From Methylobacterium sp. Leaf104 (lineage in GTDB: Bacteria; Pseudomonadota; Alphaproteobacteria; Rhizobiales; Beijerinckiaceae): a DNA stretch of 49,393 nucleotides. Positions 24,446 through 32,316 of the stretch are shown here, in pieces. The stretch lies in NCBI RefSeq assembly GCF_001422885.1, contig NZ_LMMZ01000010.1:1-49393 (forward strand), in the 5' to 3' direction. Position numbers and translations under genes: made by a program. The notes below the pieces were generated by a model that was given only the letters and a program-made list of their open reading frames with translations, had not been told where the DNA came from and searched no databases. Positions within the stretch are counted from its first letter, which is position 1. Every line of letters starts with the position of its first letter.

Positions 24446-25728
24446 GCCTCGCCCTCGGATCGGTGGCCGACGACTATACCGGCGCCTCGGACCTCGCCAA
24501 CACGCTCACCAAGGGGGGCCTGCGCACGGTGCAGACCATCGGCATCCCCGCCGACGACCTGGATCTGGCCGGCGTCGACGCCGTGGTGGTGGCCCTGAAG
24601 AGCCGCTCCATCCCGGCCGCGGAGGCCGTGGCGCGCTCCCGCGCGGCCGAGGCCTGGCTGCGCGGGCGGGGCGCGGCCCACGTCCTGTTCAAGATCTGCT
24701 CGACCTTCGATTCCACCGACGCGGGCAATATCGGCCCCGTGATGGACGCCCTGCGGGCCGAGGCGAACGCGGCCATCGCCCTCGTCACCCCCGCCTTCCC
24801 GGAGACGGGGCGCACCGTCTACCAGGGCAACCTCTTCGTCGGCGCGGTGCCGCTGGACGAGAGCCCCCTCAAGGACCATCCCCTCAACCCGATGCGGGAC
24901 GCCAACCTGGTGCGCGTGCTGGCCCGGCAGAGCGCCGCGCCCGTGGGCCTCGTGGATTTCGCCACCGTGGCGCGGGGTCCCGAGGCCGTGGCCGCGCGCC
25001 TCGATGCCCTCGCTGCCGAGGGCGTGGGCGCGGCCATCGCGGACGCCGTCGTCGAGGCCGACCTCGAGACCCTGGGCACGGCTGCGCTCGGCCACCGCGT
25101 CTCGGTGGGCGCCTCGGGCCTCGGCCTCGGCCTCGCCCGTGCCCTGGTCGCGGCCGGGCGCGCCTCCGCACCGGGCCGCGCAGCGGATCTCGGCGCGCCG
25201 GTGGGCGGCCTGGCCGCCTGCCTCGCCGGCAGCTGCTCGCAGGCGACGCTGGGCCAGATCGCGGCGGCCGAGGCCCTGATGCCGGTGCGCCGCCTGGACC
25301 CCGAGCGGCTGCTCGCCGGCGAGTCCGAGACCGAAGCCGAGATCGAGGCCGTCCTGGCCTGGGCCGGCGCGCATATCGGCACCGGTCCCGTCCTCGTCGC
25401 CAGCAGCGCCGAGCCCGCGACGGTGCGGTCGCTCCAGGCCCGCCACGGCGGCGACCGGGTCGGCCACGCCATCGAGGGCGCACTGGCCCGCATCGCGGAA
25501 GCCCTGGTGGCGCGGGGCGTGCGCCGCCTCGTGGTCGCGGGCGGCGAGACGTCGGGAGCGGTCGTCGACCGGCTCGGGCTGAAGGCCTTCCGGCTCGGAC
25601 CCGAGATCGCCGCCGGGGTGCCGGTGCTCCGCACGCTGGGGCAGGGCGACGACATGCTGCTCGCCCTGAAATCCGGCAATTTCGGCGGCCGCGACTTCTT
25701 CCCCCGCGCCCTCGACCTGATGCGCTGA
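24442..25728 (+). CDS. otnK: 3-oxo-tetronate kinase (DUF1537 family)
   Basis: A 428-residue kinase. The N-terminal domain opens GSVADDYTGASDLANTLTKG, the DDxTGA motif of DUF1537 acid-sugar kinases; KICSTFDSTDAGNIGPV is the second conserved block. The C-terminal domain carries VVAGGETSGAVVDRLG and GNFGGRDFF, part of the ATP site. OtnK phosphorylates 3-oxo-tetronate at O4 with ATP, giving the substrate of OtnC. The start overlaps the otnI stop (ATGA). Confidence 0.9.
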   Translation: MSLALGSVADDYTGASDLANTLTKGGLRTVQTIGIPADDLDLAGVDAVVVALKSRSIPAAEAVARSRAAEAWLRGRGAAHVLFKICSTFDSTDAGNIGPVMDALRAEANAAIALVTPAFPETGRTVYQGNLFVGAVPLDESPLKDHPLNPMRDANLVRVLARQSAAPVGLVDFATVARGPEAVAARLDALAAEGVGAAIADAVVEADLETLGTAALGHRVSVGASGLGLGLARALVAAGRASAPGRAADLGAPVGGLAACLAGSCSQATLGQIAAAEALMPVRRLDPERLLAGESETEAEIEAVLAWAGAHIGTGPVLVASSAEPATVRSLQARHGGDRVGHAIEGALARIAEALVARGVRRLVVAGGETSGAVVDRLGLKAFRLGPEIAAGVPVLRTLGQGDDMLLALKSGNFGGRDFFPRALDLMR

Positions 25729-25753
25729 CCCGACTTCCGGAGACGGACCACCC

Positions 25754-26713
25754 ATGCACGCACTCATCCTCGGCGCCGCCGGCATGATCGGCCGGCGCCT
25801 CACCGACGCCCTCGCTGCGCAGGGCGACGCCCGCGCCCTCACCCTGGTGGACGTGGTGGAGCCGACGGCGCCCGCGGGCTTCGCCGGCTCCGTGGTCACC
25901 GCCGCCGCCGACCTCTCGAGCCCGGGCGCGGCGGAGGCCGCGCTGATCGGCCGGCCGGACGTGATCTTCCACCTCGCGGCGATCGTCTCCGGCGAGGCCG
26001 AGGCCGACCTGGAGAAGGGCTACCGGGTCAATCTCGACGCCACCCGCCTGCTCCTCGACGCGATCCGGCAGGCCCACACCGCCGAGGGCTACCGGCCGCG
26101 CGTGGTCTTCACCTCGTCGCTGGCGGTGTTCGGGCCGCCGCTTCCGGGCGTGATCCCCGACGACATGATCCTGACGCCGGCCACCTCCTACGGCACCCAG
26201 AAGGCGATGGGCGAACTGCTGCTGGCCGATTACAGCCGACGCGGCTTCCTCGACGGCATCGGCCTGCGCCTGCCCACCATCTGCGTGCGCCCGGGCAAGC
26301 CCAACAAGGCGGCCTCCGGGTTCTTCTCGGGCATCATCCGCGAGCCGCTGGCCGGCCAGGAGGCGATCCTGCCGGTGCCCGACACCGTGCGCCACTGGTT
26401 CGCCAGCCCGCGCTCGGCGACCGAGTACCTCCTGCACGCCGCCCGCATCGACCTCGCGCCCCTGGGCCTGCGCCGCAGCCTCACCATGCCGGGTCTCTCG
26501 GCGACGGTGGCCGACGAGATCGAGGCCCTGCGCCGGGTCGCCGGCGACGCGGCGGTGGCGCTGATCCGACGCGAGCCGAACCCGGCGATCCAGGCCATCG
26601 TCGAGACTTGGCCGGAGGCCTTCGATACGCGCCGCGCCCTCGATCTGGGGTTCGAGGGCGACGCCAGCTTCGATGCGCTGGTGGAGTTGCATCTGGCCGA
26701 GACGCAGGTCTGA
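25754..26713 (+). CDS. denD: D-erythronate dehydrogenase (NAD-dependent epimerase/SDR family)
   Basis: A 319-residue extended short-chain dehydrogenase. The NAD motif is LILGAAGMIGRRL (glycines 7, 10, 13) and the catalytic pair is Tyr 146 and Lys 150 (TSYGTQKAMGE), with Ser 121-122 ahead of it (VFTSSLAVFG). LPTICVRPGKPNKAASGFFS is typical of the DenD group. DenD oxidises D-erythronate to 2-oxo-tetronate, joining the LtnD route at the same intermediate. It is last in the operon, 25 bp after otnK. Confidence 0.87.
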   Translation: MHALILGAAGMIGRRLTDALAAQGDARALTLVDVVEPTAPAGFAGSVVTAAADLSSPGAAEAALIGRPDVIFHLAAIVSGEAEADLEKGYRVNLDATRLLLDAIRQAHTAEGYRPRVVFTSSLAVFGPPLPGVIPDDMILTPATSYGTQKAMGELLLADYSRRGFLDGIGLRLPTICVRPGKPNKAASGFFSGIIREPLAGQEAILPVPDTVRHWFASPRSATEYLLHAARIDLAPLGLRRSLTMPGLSATVADEIEALRRVAGDAAVALIRREPNPAIQAIVETWPEAFDTRRALDLGFEGDASFDALVELHLAETQV

Positions 26714-26732
26714 GCGCGGGCGCCGGCACGTT

Positions 26733-26755
26733 CCCCTCCCCCTCGCGGGGAGGGG
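26733..26755. repeat. GC-rich hairpin after denD
   Basis: CCCCTCCCC (26733-26741) is the exact complement of GGGGAGGGG (26747-26755) with a 5-base loop. It lies 20 bp past the denD stop, between convergent genes. Without a T-tract it is not a clear intrinsic terminator. Palindromes of this CCCCTCCCC-GGGGAGGGG form are commonly dispersed in high-GC alphaproteobacterial genomes, so this may be one copy of a REP-like element. Confidence 0.45.
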
Positions 26756-26859
26756 TCGGGAATCGGGGTGGTCGGGTGGCCCTCACCCGCGGTCCCACTC
26801 CACGCGGTGGAGCGCAGGATGCGAGCCTGCCGCCCGGCATCGCTCCCGAAGACGGGGCT

Positions 26860-27864
26860 CTACCCCCGCACGCGGCCCTCGATCGGGTAGGCCGGGTCGT
26901 TGTAGCCCGGCGTCGAGGGGTGGCCGGTGACCACGTGGGCGTCGACCAGGGCCTCGTCCGCGTCCGTGAAGGTGTAGCCCAATGCGCCCAGATACTCGTC
27001 CCACTGCGCCTCCGTGCGCGGCCCGGCGATGACCGAGGTGACGGTGCGGTTGGCCAGGACCCAGTTCACCGCGAACTGCCCCGCCGTCAGGCCGCGCTCG
27101 GCCGCGTGGGCCTGGAAGGTCCGGGCGATCACCAGGGATTCCGGGCGCCATTCCGTCTGCATCATGCGGGTGTCCTGGCGGCCGGCGCGGGTGCCCTCGG
27201 GCGGCGGGGCGGCGGGGTCGTACTTGGCGGTGAGAACGCCGCGGGCGAGGGGGGAGTAGGGCACCACGCCGAGGCCGTAATGGGCGCAGGCCGGCAGGTG
27301 CTCGGTCTCGGGCATCCGGTTGAGGGCGTTGTAGTAGGGCTGGCTCACCACGGGCCGGTCGATGCCGAGATCGTCGCACAGCCGGCAGATCTCGGCGACG
27401 CGCCAGGCCCGGTAGTTCGAGACGCCGAAGTAGCGGATCTTGCCCTGCCGCACGAGGAGCGCGATGGCGCCGATGGTCTCGGCCAGCGGCGTCGTGTGGT
27501 CCTCCTTGTGGAGGTAGTAGATGTCGATGACGTCGGTGCCGAGCCGCCGGAGGCTGGCCTCGGCGGCGCGCAGCACGTGGGCGCGCGACAGGCCGCGGTC
27601 GTTGACGCCCGGACCCATCGGGTTGGCGACCTTGGTGGCGAGCACCCAGGCCTCGCGGTCCCGAGCGATCGCCCGGCCCACCACCTCCTCGGACCGGCCC
27701 TCGTTGTAGACGTCGGCGGTGTCGAGGAAGTTGACGCCGGCGCCCCGGGCGCTGTCGATGATGCGGCCGGCGGTGGCCTCGTCGGTGGGGCCGCCGAACA
27801 TCATGGTGCCGAGACAGAGCGGCGAGACCTTGAGGCCCGAGCGGCCGAGATTGCGATACTGCAT
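26860..27864 (-). CDS. Aldo/keto reductase
   Basis: A 334-residue TIM-barrel oxidoreductase. The catalytic tetrad is complete: Asp 48 (NFLDTADVY), Tyr 53, Lys 78 (LATKVAN) and His 119 (YYLHKED). YRNLGRSGLKVSPLCLGTMM is the standard start of bacterial AKRs, and a C-terminal SVIAGPRTEAQ region binds NADPH. The substrate is not predictable. It lies 25 bp downstream of mdcH on the same strand and could be read through from the malonate operon, though no malonate role is known for this family. Confidence 0.87.
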   Translation of the reverse strand: MQYRNLGRSGLKVSPLCLGTMMFGGPTDEATAGRIIDSARGAGVNFLDTADVYNEGRSEEVVGRAIARDREAWVLATKVANPMGPGVNDRGLSRAHVLRAAEASLRRLGTDVIDIYYLHKEDHTTPLAETIGAIALLVRQGKIRYFGVSNYRAWRVAEICRLCDDLGIDRPVVSQPYYNALNRMPETEHLPACAHYGLGVVPYSPLARGVLTAKYDPAAPPPEGTRAGRQDTRMMQTEWRPESLVIARTFQAHAAERGLTAGQFAVNWVLANRTVTSVIAGPRTEAQWDEYLGALGYTFTDADEALVDAHVVTGHPSTPGYNDPAYPIEGRVRG

Positions 27865-27889
27865 CGTGTGCGTCTCACTCCGTTGGGGG

Positions 27890-28813
27890 TCAGGCCCCGT
27901 CCTTGATCCATTGGATCACACCGTCGGACCGGCGAAAATCCTCCAGCGCATGAACCTGCGCCTCGGGCAAGGCCGTGCGGGCCATGGTGGCGAGGGCGTG
28001 GCCCGGGCCGAGCTCGAGCACCTTGCCGGCCCCGAATTCGCCGACGCCCTCCAGGCAGGCGGCCCAGTCCAGGGTCTGCGCGACCTGCGCGGCGAGCTTG
28101 GCCAGCCCCGCCTCCGGCCGGAACACCGCCGCCCCGTCGAGGCCGCTGAGGAGGCGCGGAGCCGGACGCGGCGGGGCCGCCAGGGGGGCCGCCCGAAGGC
28201 GCTCGCGGAAGGCGTCGGCGGCCTGCGCGAGCAGCGGCGTGTGCGAGGGGATGTGCACGGGCAGGCGAACGGCCCGGGCCGCGCCCGCCGCCAGGGCCTG
28301 CGCGCAGAGGGCGTCCAGCGCCGCGACGGGACCGCCCACCACCACGCTGTCGGCGGCGTTGCGGATCGCCGGATGGCACGCATGCCCCTCCGCCATCGCG
28401 AAGACCCGCGCGGCGGGCAGGCCGCGCAGGCCGGCGAGGCCGTAGCCGGGACCGGCCGCCGCATCCATCGCCTCGGCGCGGGCGGCGGCGAGCTGCAGCA
28501 CCGTCTCGGGCGCGAACAGGCCGGCGCAGCCGAAGGCCGCGAGATCGCCGATGCTGTAACCCACCACCACGGCGCGCGCGGGCTGCGCCGCCCGAACCAG
28601 GGTCCAGGCGGCCAGACCGGCGACGCAGCACAGGATCTGCCCGGTGCGGTTGGCGTGCAGGTCCTCTCCCGAGCGCACGAGGTCGCGCGGATCCCGCCCG
28701 AGCAAGGGAGTCGCGGCCGCGAAGAGGCCCTGAGCCTCGGGCAGGTCGGCCGTGAGGTCGAACATCCCGGGATGCTGGCCGCCCTGGCCGGAGAGCAGGA
28801 CCGCGAGGGTCAT
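27890..28813 (-). CDS. mdcH: Malonate decarboxylase malonyl-CoA:ACP transacylase, epsilon subunit
   Basis: A 307-residue FabD-like acyltransferase. LLSGQGGQHPGMF is the family start and GYSIGDLAAFG (85-95) holds the nucleophile Ser 87; IPSHTPLL provides the second catalytic His. FabD proteins usually read GHSLG at the nucleophile; here the His is Tyr 86. MdcH loads a malonyl group onto the acyl carrier subunit MdcC to prime the decarboxylation cycle. The ATG overlaps the mdcB stop by four bases. Confidence 0.88.
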   Translation of the reverse strand: MTLAVLLSGQGGQHPGMFDLTADLPEAQGLFAAATPLLGRDPRDLVRSGEDLHANRTGQILCCVAGLAAWTLVRAAQPARAVVVGYSIGDLAAFGCAGLFAPETVLQLAAARAEAMDAAAGPGYGLAGLRGLPAARVFAMAEGHACHPAIRNAADSVVVGGPVAALDALCAQALAAGAARAVRLPVHIPSHTPLLAQAADAFRERLRAAPLAAPPRPAPRLLSGLDGAAVFRPEAGLAKLAAQVAQTLDWAACLEGVGEFGAGKVLELGPGHALATMARTALPEAQVHALEDFRRSDGVIQWIKDGA

Positions 28814-29688
28814 GGCCGCTCCCAGGCATCGACGAACAGCGTCATGGCGAGGAGGTCGGCCGCCCCGCCGGGGCTGAGGCGGCGGGCGACGAAGGCCCGG
28901 TGCAGGGCTTCCCCCCGCGCGAACCAGTCGTCCCGCGCGATGCCGCCCTCGGCGAGGAACCGGGCGGCCCGCGCCCGCGCGAAGGCAGAGCCCTCCGGGC
29001 CGCCGCGATGCAGGAGATTGGTGTCCTCCAGGCGCGCGATGAGGGCGAGGCAGGCCTCCACCCGCGCCGCCTCGGGCGCCTCGGGGCGCCGGGCACGGGC
29101 GCGGCGCAGGGCCGGCAGGCCGATCTCGTAGAGGGTCGGAAACCCGGAAGCGGCCTCGGCCGGCGCGCCGCCGACGCCGTGGCACCGGCGCGCCCGCGCA
29201 CCCGGCGCATGCAGCAGTTCGGGGCCGTCCAGGATGGCCGCGGCGTAGCGTGCCCGGACGTGGGCGCCGAGAGCCCCGGCGACGGGGTGCGGACCCAGGG
29301 CACCGGCCGCGGCGCTGAGGAGGCCGAGGCCGAAGATGGCGCCGCGGTGGGTGTTCACGCCGCCCGTCGCCGCCCGCATCGCCGCCTCCGCCGCGAGGCC
29401 GATGCGGCGCAGCTCGGCCATGGCGGCCCCGGCGGATCCCGCCACGGCAAGGTCCGCGAAGTAAGGCTCCAGGGCGGAGGCACTCGCCCGGAAGGTGTCC
29501 GCATCCATGTCCGAATGGCTGCCGCAATCCACGTGGCTGACGAGGCCGGGCTTGGGATAGGTGGCGAGCTCCAGGCGCAGGCATTGCGTGGCGAGGCGGG
29601 CGATCCGATCCGGGCAGCCGGAATCCGGAGCGGGGAACCGGGTCTCCGACGGGCGAGCGGGCATCGGCGAGAGGGCGGTCATCGGCAT
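28810..29688 (-). CDS. mdcB: Triphosphoribosyl-dephospho-CoA synthase
   Basis: A 292-residue CitG/MdcB-family enzyme. Conserved features are LELATYPKPGLVSHVDCGSH, the DMDADTF acidic stretch, GVNTHRGAIFGLGLL and LEDTNLLHRGG. It condenses ATP with dephospho-CoA to make the precursor of the 2'-(5''-phosphoribosyl)-3'-dephospho-CoA prosthetic group that MdcG then attaches to MdcC. The start at 29688 lies three bases after the mdcG stop; an ATG two codons further in is possible. Confidence 0.9.
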   Translation of the reverse strand: MPMTALSPMPARPSETRFPAPDSGCPDRIARLATQCLRLELATYPKPGLVSHVDCGSHSDMDADTFRASASALEPYFADLAVAGSAGAAMAELRRIGLAAEAAMRAATGGVNTHRGAIFGLGLLSAAAGALGPHPVAGALGAHVRARYAAAILDGPELLHAPGARARRCHGVGGAPAEAASGFPTLYEIGLPALRRARARRPEAPEAARVEACLALIARLEDTNLLHRGGPEGSAFARARAARFLAEGGIARDDWFARGEALHRAFVARRLSPGGAADLLAMTLFVDAWERP

Positions 29689-29691
29689 GGC

Positions 29692-30360
29692 TCAAGCCGC
29701 CGGCGGCAGGGCGGTCAGGAGGGCCGGGACTGGCCGGAGCTCCAGCCGCTCCAGGCCCTTGGCCAGGACCGAGTCGCCGGGTCCGGCGGCGTGCAGCTCG
29801 CGCCAGTTCACCGCGAAGCCGTCGGCGAGGCCGATCTCGCCGTCGAGGCGCATCGGCGCCCGCGCCGCGATGCCGGCGAGGCCGTCGAGGAAGGCCTCGT
29901 CGACCGGGCCGGGCCAGAGCAGGTCGAGGTCGGAGGTGGCCGAGAGGTAGGAAAGGCCCGTCAGGGCCTGCCAGAGCAGTCCGCCGAACACGCGCGGCGC
30001 GCGGCCATGGATGGCCCCGTGGGCCAAGAGCGCGTCCAGCACCGGGTGCCAGGCGGCGGGCGCGGTCGCGCGGGCCTCGGCCAGGGTCACGCCCCGGCGC
30101 GGTCGCACCGCCTCGGGCGGGAGCGCGAGGCCGATGCGGCGCTTGCCGAGTGAGGGCGGCAGCGGCAGCCCGGCCGGAACCAGGGCGCCATCCTCGCCGG
30201 GCACGCGGCGGCGCACGATCACGGGCCAGCCGCGCGCGGCCCAATCCGCGAGGTGTGGGATCCCGTCGAGGTCCGGCCGCTGCGCCAGCAGCGGCCCCCA
30301 GGCGGCGGGCGCCACCGTGAGCAGGTCGTGGCGCGCGACCTCACGCACCCTGCGCCTCAC
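29692..30360 (-). CDS. mdcG: Malonate decarboxylase holo-ACP synthase (phosphoribosyl-dephospho-CoA transferase)
   Basis: A 222-residue nucleotidyltransferase. The key metal-binding acidic pair sits in SATSDLDLLW (about 141-150), and RRIGLALPPEAV with GVTLAEARAT are conserved in MdcG. It transfers the prosthetic group made by MdcB to a Ser of the acyl carrier subunit. The start is GTG at 30360, which overlaps mdcE by 20 bp; an in-frame GTG at 30348 would reduce the overlap to 8 bp. Confidence 0.87.
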   Translation of the reverse strand: MRRRVREVARHDLLTVAPAAWGPLLAQRPDLDGIPHLADWAARGWPVIVRRRVPGEDGALVPAGLPLPPSLGKRRIGLALPPEAVRPRRGVTLAEARATAPAAWHPVLDALLAHGAIHGRAPRVFGGLLWQALTGLSYLSATSDLDLLWPGPVDEAFLDGLAGIAARAPMRLDGEIGLADGFAVNWRELHAAGPGDSVLAKGLERLELRPVPALLTALPPAA

Positions 30361-31069
30361 GAACGACGCGCGCGGCGATGGCGTGGGCCAGCGGACGCCC
30401 GCCGCGTTCGCGGCCCAGGGCGTCGCGGGTATCGGCCGCCGGGCTGTCCGCGATCAGGGCGGCGATCTGGGGACCGAGGGGCCTGTCGGGGTCGAGGGTC
30501 GCCTGCACGGCGCCGGTCTGGACCATGTTGTCGAGGCCGGGCGCGAAGACCGAGGTCGTGCGGGCCATGTCCTGCAGGATCTCCAGGGGCAACTTGGTCA
30601 CGCGGGCGACGGAGGGAAGATCCATCACGCTCGGATGGGCGCCGGGCAGGGCCGCGAGGACGCGGGTGGCCAGGGCCGTGGCGATGAAGGCACCGGCCGC
30701 GCTGTGGCCGTAGAGCAGGCCGATGGTCGGGTGGCCCTGCGCGTCGGCCAGCAGCAGCGCCTTGGCGAGATGCGCGAGGTATTCGTTGAGGCCGAGGAGT
30801 TCGTCGCGCCGGCTCATGCGCTGGCTGTCGGAATCGACGAGGACGAGGATCGGCGTGGAGCCGCCGGCCCGCACCACGTCGAGGACGCGCCCGGCCAGGA
30901 GACAGGCCCCCTCGATCCCGAGGGCGGTGTCGCCGTCGATGCCGATCACGGCGAGGCGGCCGTCGTTCAAGGGTCCCTCGCCGGTGATCAGGCCGTCCGC
31001 CACCGTGACGGCGTGCCCCGCCGGGAAGAGGGAGGCAAGGAGGGTGTCGAGGGGCATCTTATCGGGCAT
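30341..31069 (-). CDS. mdcE: Malonate decarboxylase gamma subunit
   Basis: A 242-residue carboxyltransferase-fold protein. VIGIDGDTALGIEGACLLA, VLVDSDSQRMSRRDELLGLNEYLAHLAKAL (two adjoining conserved stretches) and GLLYGHSAAGAFIATAL match the MdcE family. With MdcD it forms the malonyl-S-ACP decarboxylase that releases CO2 and acetyl-S-ACP. It overlaps mdcD by 11 bp. The start has GAGGG upstream; an ATG four codons in is possible. Confidence 0.9.
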   Translation of the reverse strand: MPDKMPLDTLLASLFPAGHAVTVADGLITGEGPLNDGRLAVIGIDGDTALGIEGACLLAGRVLDVVRAGGSTPILVLVDSDSQRMSRRDELLGLNEYLAHLAKALLLADAQGHPTIGLLYGHSAAGAFIATALATRVLAALPGAHPSVMDLPSVARVTKLPLEILQDMARTTSVFAPGLDNMVQTGAVQATLDPDRPLGPQIAALIADSPAADTRDALGRERGGRPLAHAIAARVVREAQGA

Positions 31070-31994
31070 CGTGGGAGCCCTCCGGCAGGCTGTCGAGCAG
31101 GGCGTCGAAGCCCTCGGTGGTCAGGCCCGGCACGGCGTCGGGGTCGTTGACGCCGAGGCGGCTCCAGATCTCGGTGGCGTCCCGGGCGTCGCCGAAGCGC
31201 GCGATGCGCGCCGCGAGCCGGGCCTGCTCCGCCTCCAGGGTCTCCAGGTCGAAGGCCGGGGCCGCCGGGATCGCGGCCGAGGCCGCCGCGCGAAACGCCC
31301 CGATCGTGTCGTCCGCGAAGGCGTCGGCCGCGCCCAGCAGCCGCCGGTGCTTGCCGCCCATGGTACGCCAGACGAGGGCCCGGTCACGGGAATCGAATTC
31401 CTCGGCGCCCTTGTTGGTCTCGATCACCTCGGGGCCGGAGACGCTGAGGCGCCCCCCCTCGGAGATGACGAGGCGCACGCAGGTGCCGGCGATGAGGCCG
31501 CCCCCGCCGTAGCAGCCGGCCCGGCCGCCGATGAGGCCGATGACGGGGATGCCGGCGGCCCGGACCTGGGTGATCGCCCGCATGATCTCGGCGATGGCGG
31601 TCTCGCCGGCATTGGCCTCCTGCAGGCGCACGCCCCCGGTGTCGAACAGGATCAGCACGGCGGCGGGCTTCACGGCCAGCGCGGCCCGCAGCAGGCCGAC
31701 GAGCTTGGCGCCGTGGATCTCGCCGAAGGCCCCGCCCATGAAGCGGCCCTCCTGGGCGGCGGCCAGAACGTCCCGGCCGTCGAGGCGCCCGCGCCCGACG
31801 ATCATGCCGTCGTCGAAGGCGCGGGGCAGGGCGAAGAGCGGCAGGTGCGGGCTCATCATCCGCTGCTCGGGACCGATGAATTCCTCGAAGGTGTCCGTGT
31901 CGAGGAGTCCGGCGAGGCGGGCGCGGGCGCTCGCCTCGTACCAGCTCTGGGCGAGGGGCGATGCCGAGAGGGCGACCGGCTTCCAATCCATCAC
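31059..31994 (-). CDS. mdcD: Malonate decarboxylase beta subunit
   Basis: A 311-residue carboxyltransferase-fold protein. RLAGLLDTDTFEEFIGPEQR at residues about 27-46, GEIHGAKLVGLLRAAL and ILFDTGGVRLQEANAGE are signatures of MdcD; IGGRAGCYGGGGLIAGTC forms an oxyanion-type glycine-rich loop. It works as a heterodimer with MdcE. The ATG pair overlaps the mdcC stop by four bases. The length is normal for the family. Confidence 0.92.
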   Translation of the reverse strand: MMDWKPVALSASPLAQSWYEASARARLAGLLDTDTFEEFIGPEQRMMSPHLPLFALPRAFDDGMIVGRGRLDGRDVLAAAQEGRFMGGAFGEIHGAKLVGLLRAALAVKPAAVLILFDTGGVRLQEANAGETAIAEIMRAITQVRAAGIPVIGLIGGRAGCYGGGGLIAGTCVRLVISEGGRLSVSGPEVIETNKGAEEFDSRDRALVWRTMGGKHRRLLGAADAFADDTIGAFRAAASAAIPAAPAFDLETLEAEQARLAARIARFGDARDATEIWSRLGVNDPDAVPGLTTEGFDALLDSLPEGSHDAR

Positions 31995-32302
31995 GGCAGC
32001 TCCATCAGGCGGGCGCCCTGGGCGAGGCGCAGGGACACGGTGTCGGGGCGGGCACCCCCGTCGTTGATAGTGATGGTCAACCCGCCCGGCTGCCGACGGG
32101 CCACGAAATCGGCCACCACCGCGGCCCAGACCTCGGCGTATCCGTTGATCGCGGTGTCGATCTCCACGTGGCAGGCGTCGGGGGGAAGGTTGCGCTCCAG
32201 CAGGACTTCGAGATTGCCGGAGGCCACGACTCCGGTGATCGCGCTCGGGCGGGTGCCGGGAAGCGGGCGCGTGGTGGCGTGGCGGAAGCGAAGCGTCTCC
32301 AT
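31991..32302 (-). CDS. mdcC: Malonate decarboxylase acyl carrier protein, delta subunit
   Basis: A 103-residue acyl carrier subunit. GVVASGNLEVLLER contains the Ser that receives the phosphoribosyl-dephospho-CoA arm (VxSGxLEVL is the conserved site), and TAINGYAEVWAAVVADF and ITINDGGARPDTVSLRL follow as usual. I chose ATG 32302 (METLRF) because MdcC proteins start METL. A GTG at 32320 that overlaps the mdcA stop (GTGA) would add six residues. Confidence 0.88.
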   Translation of the reverse strand: METLRFRHATTRPLPGTRPSAITGVVASGNLEVLLERNLPPDACHVEIDTAINGYAEVWAAVVADFVARRQPGGLTITINDGGARPDTVSLRLAQGARLMELP

Positions 32303-32316
32303 GGCGAAAAGATCCC

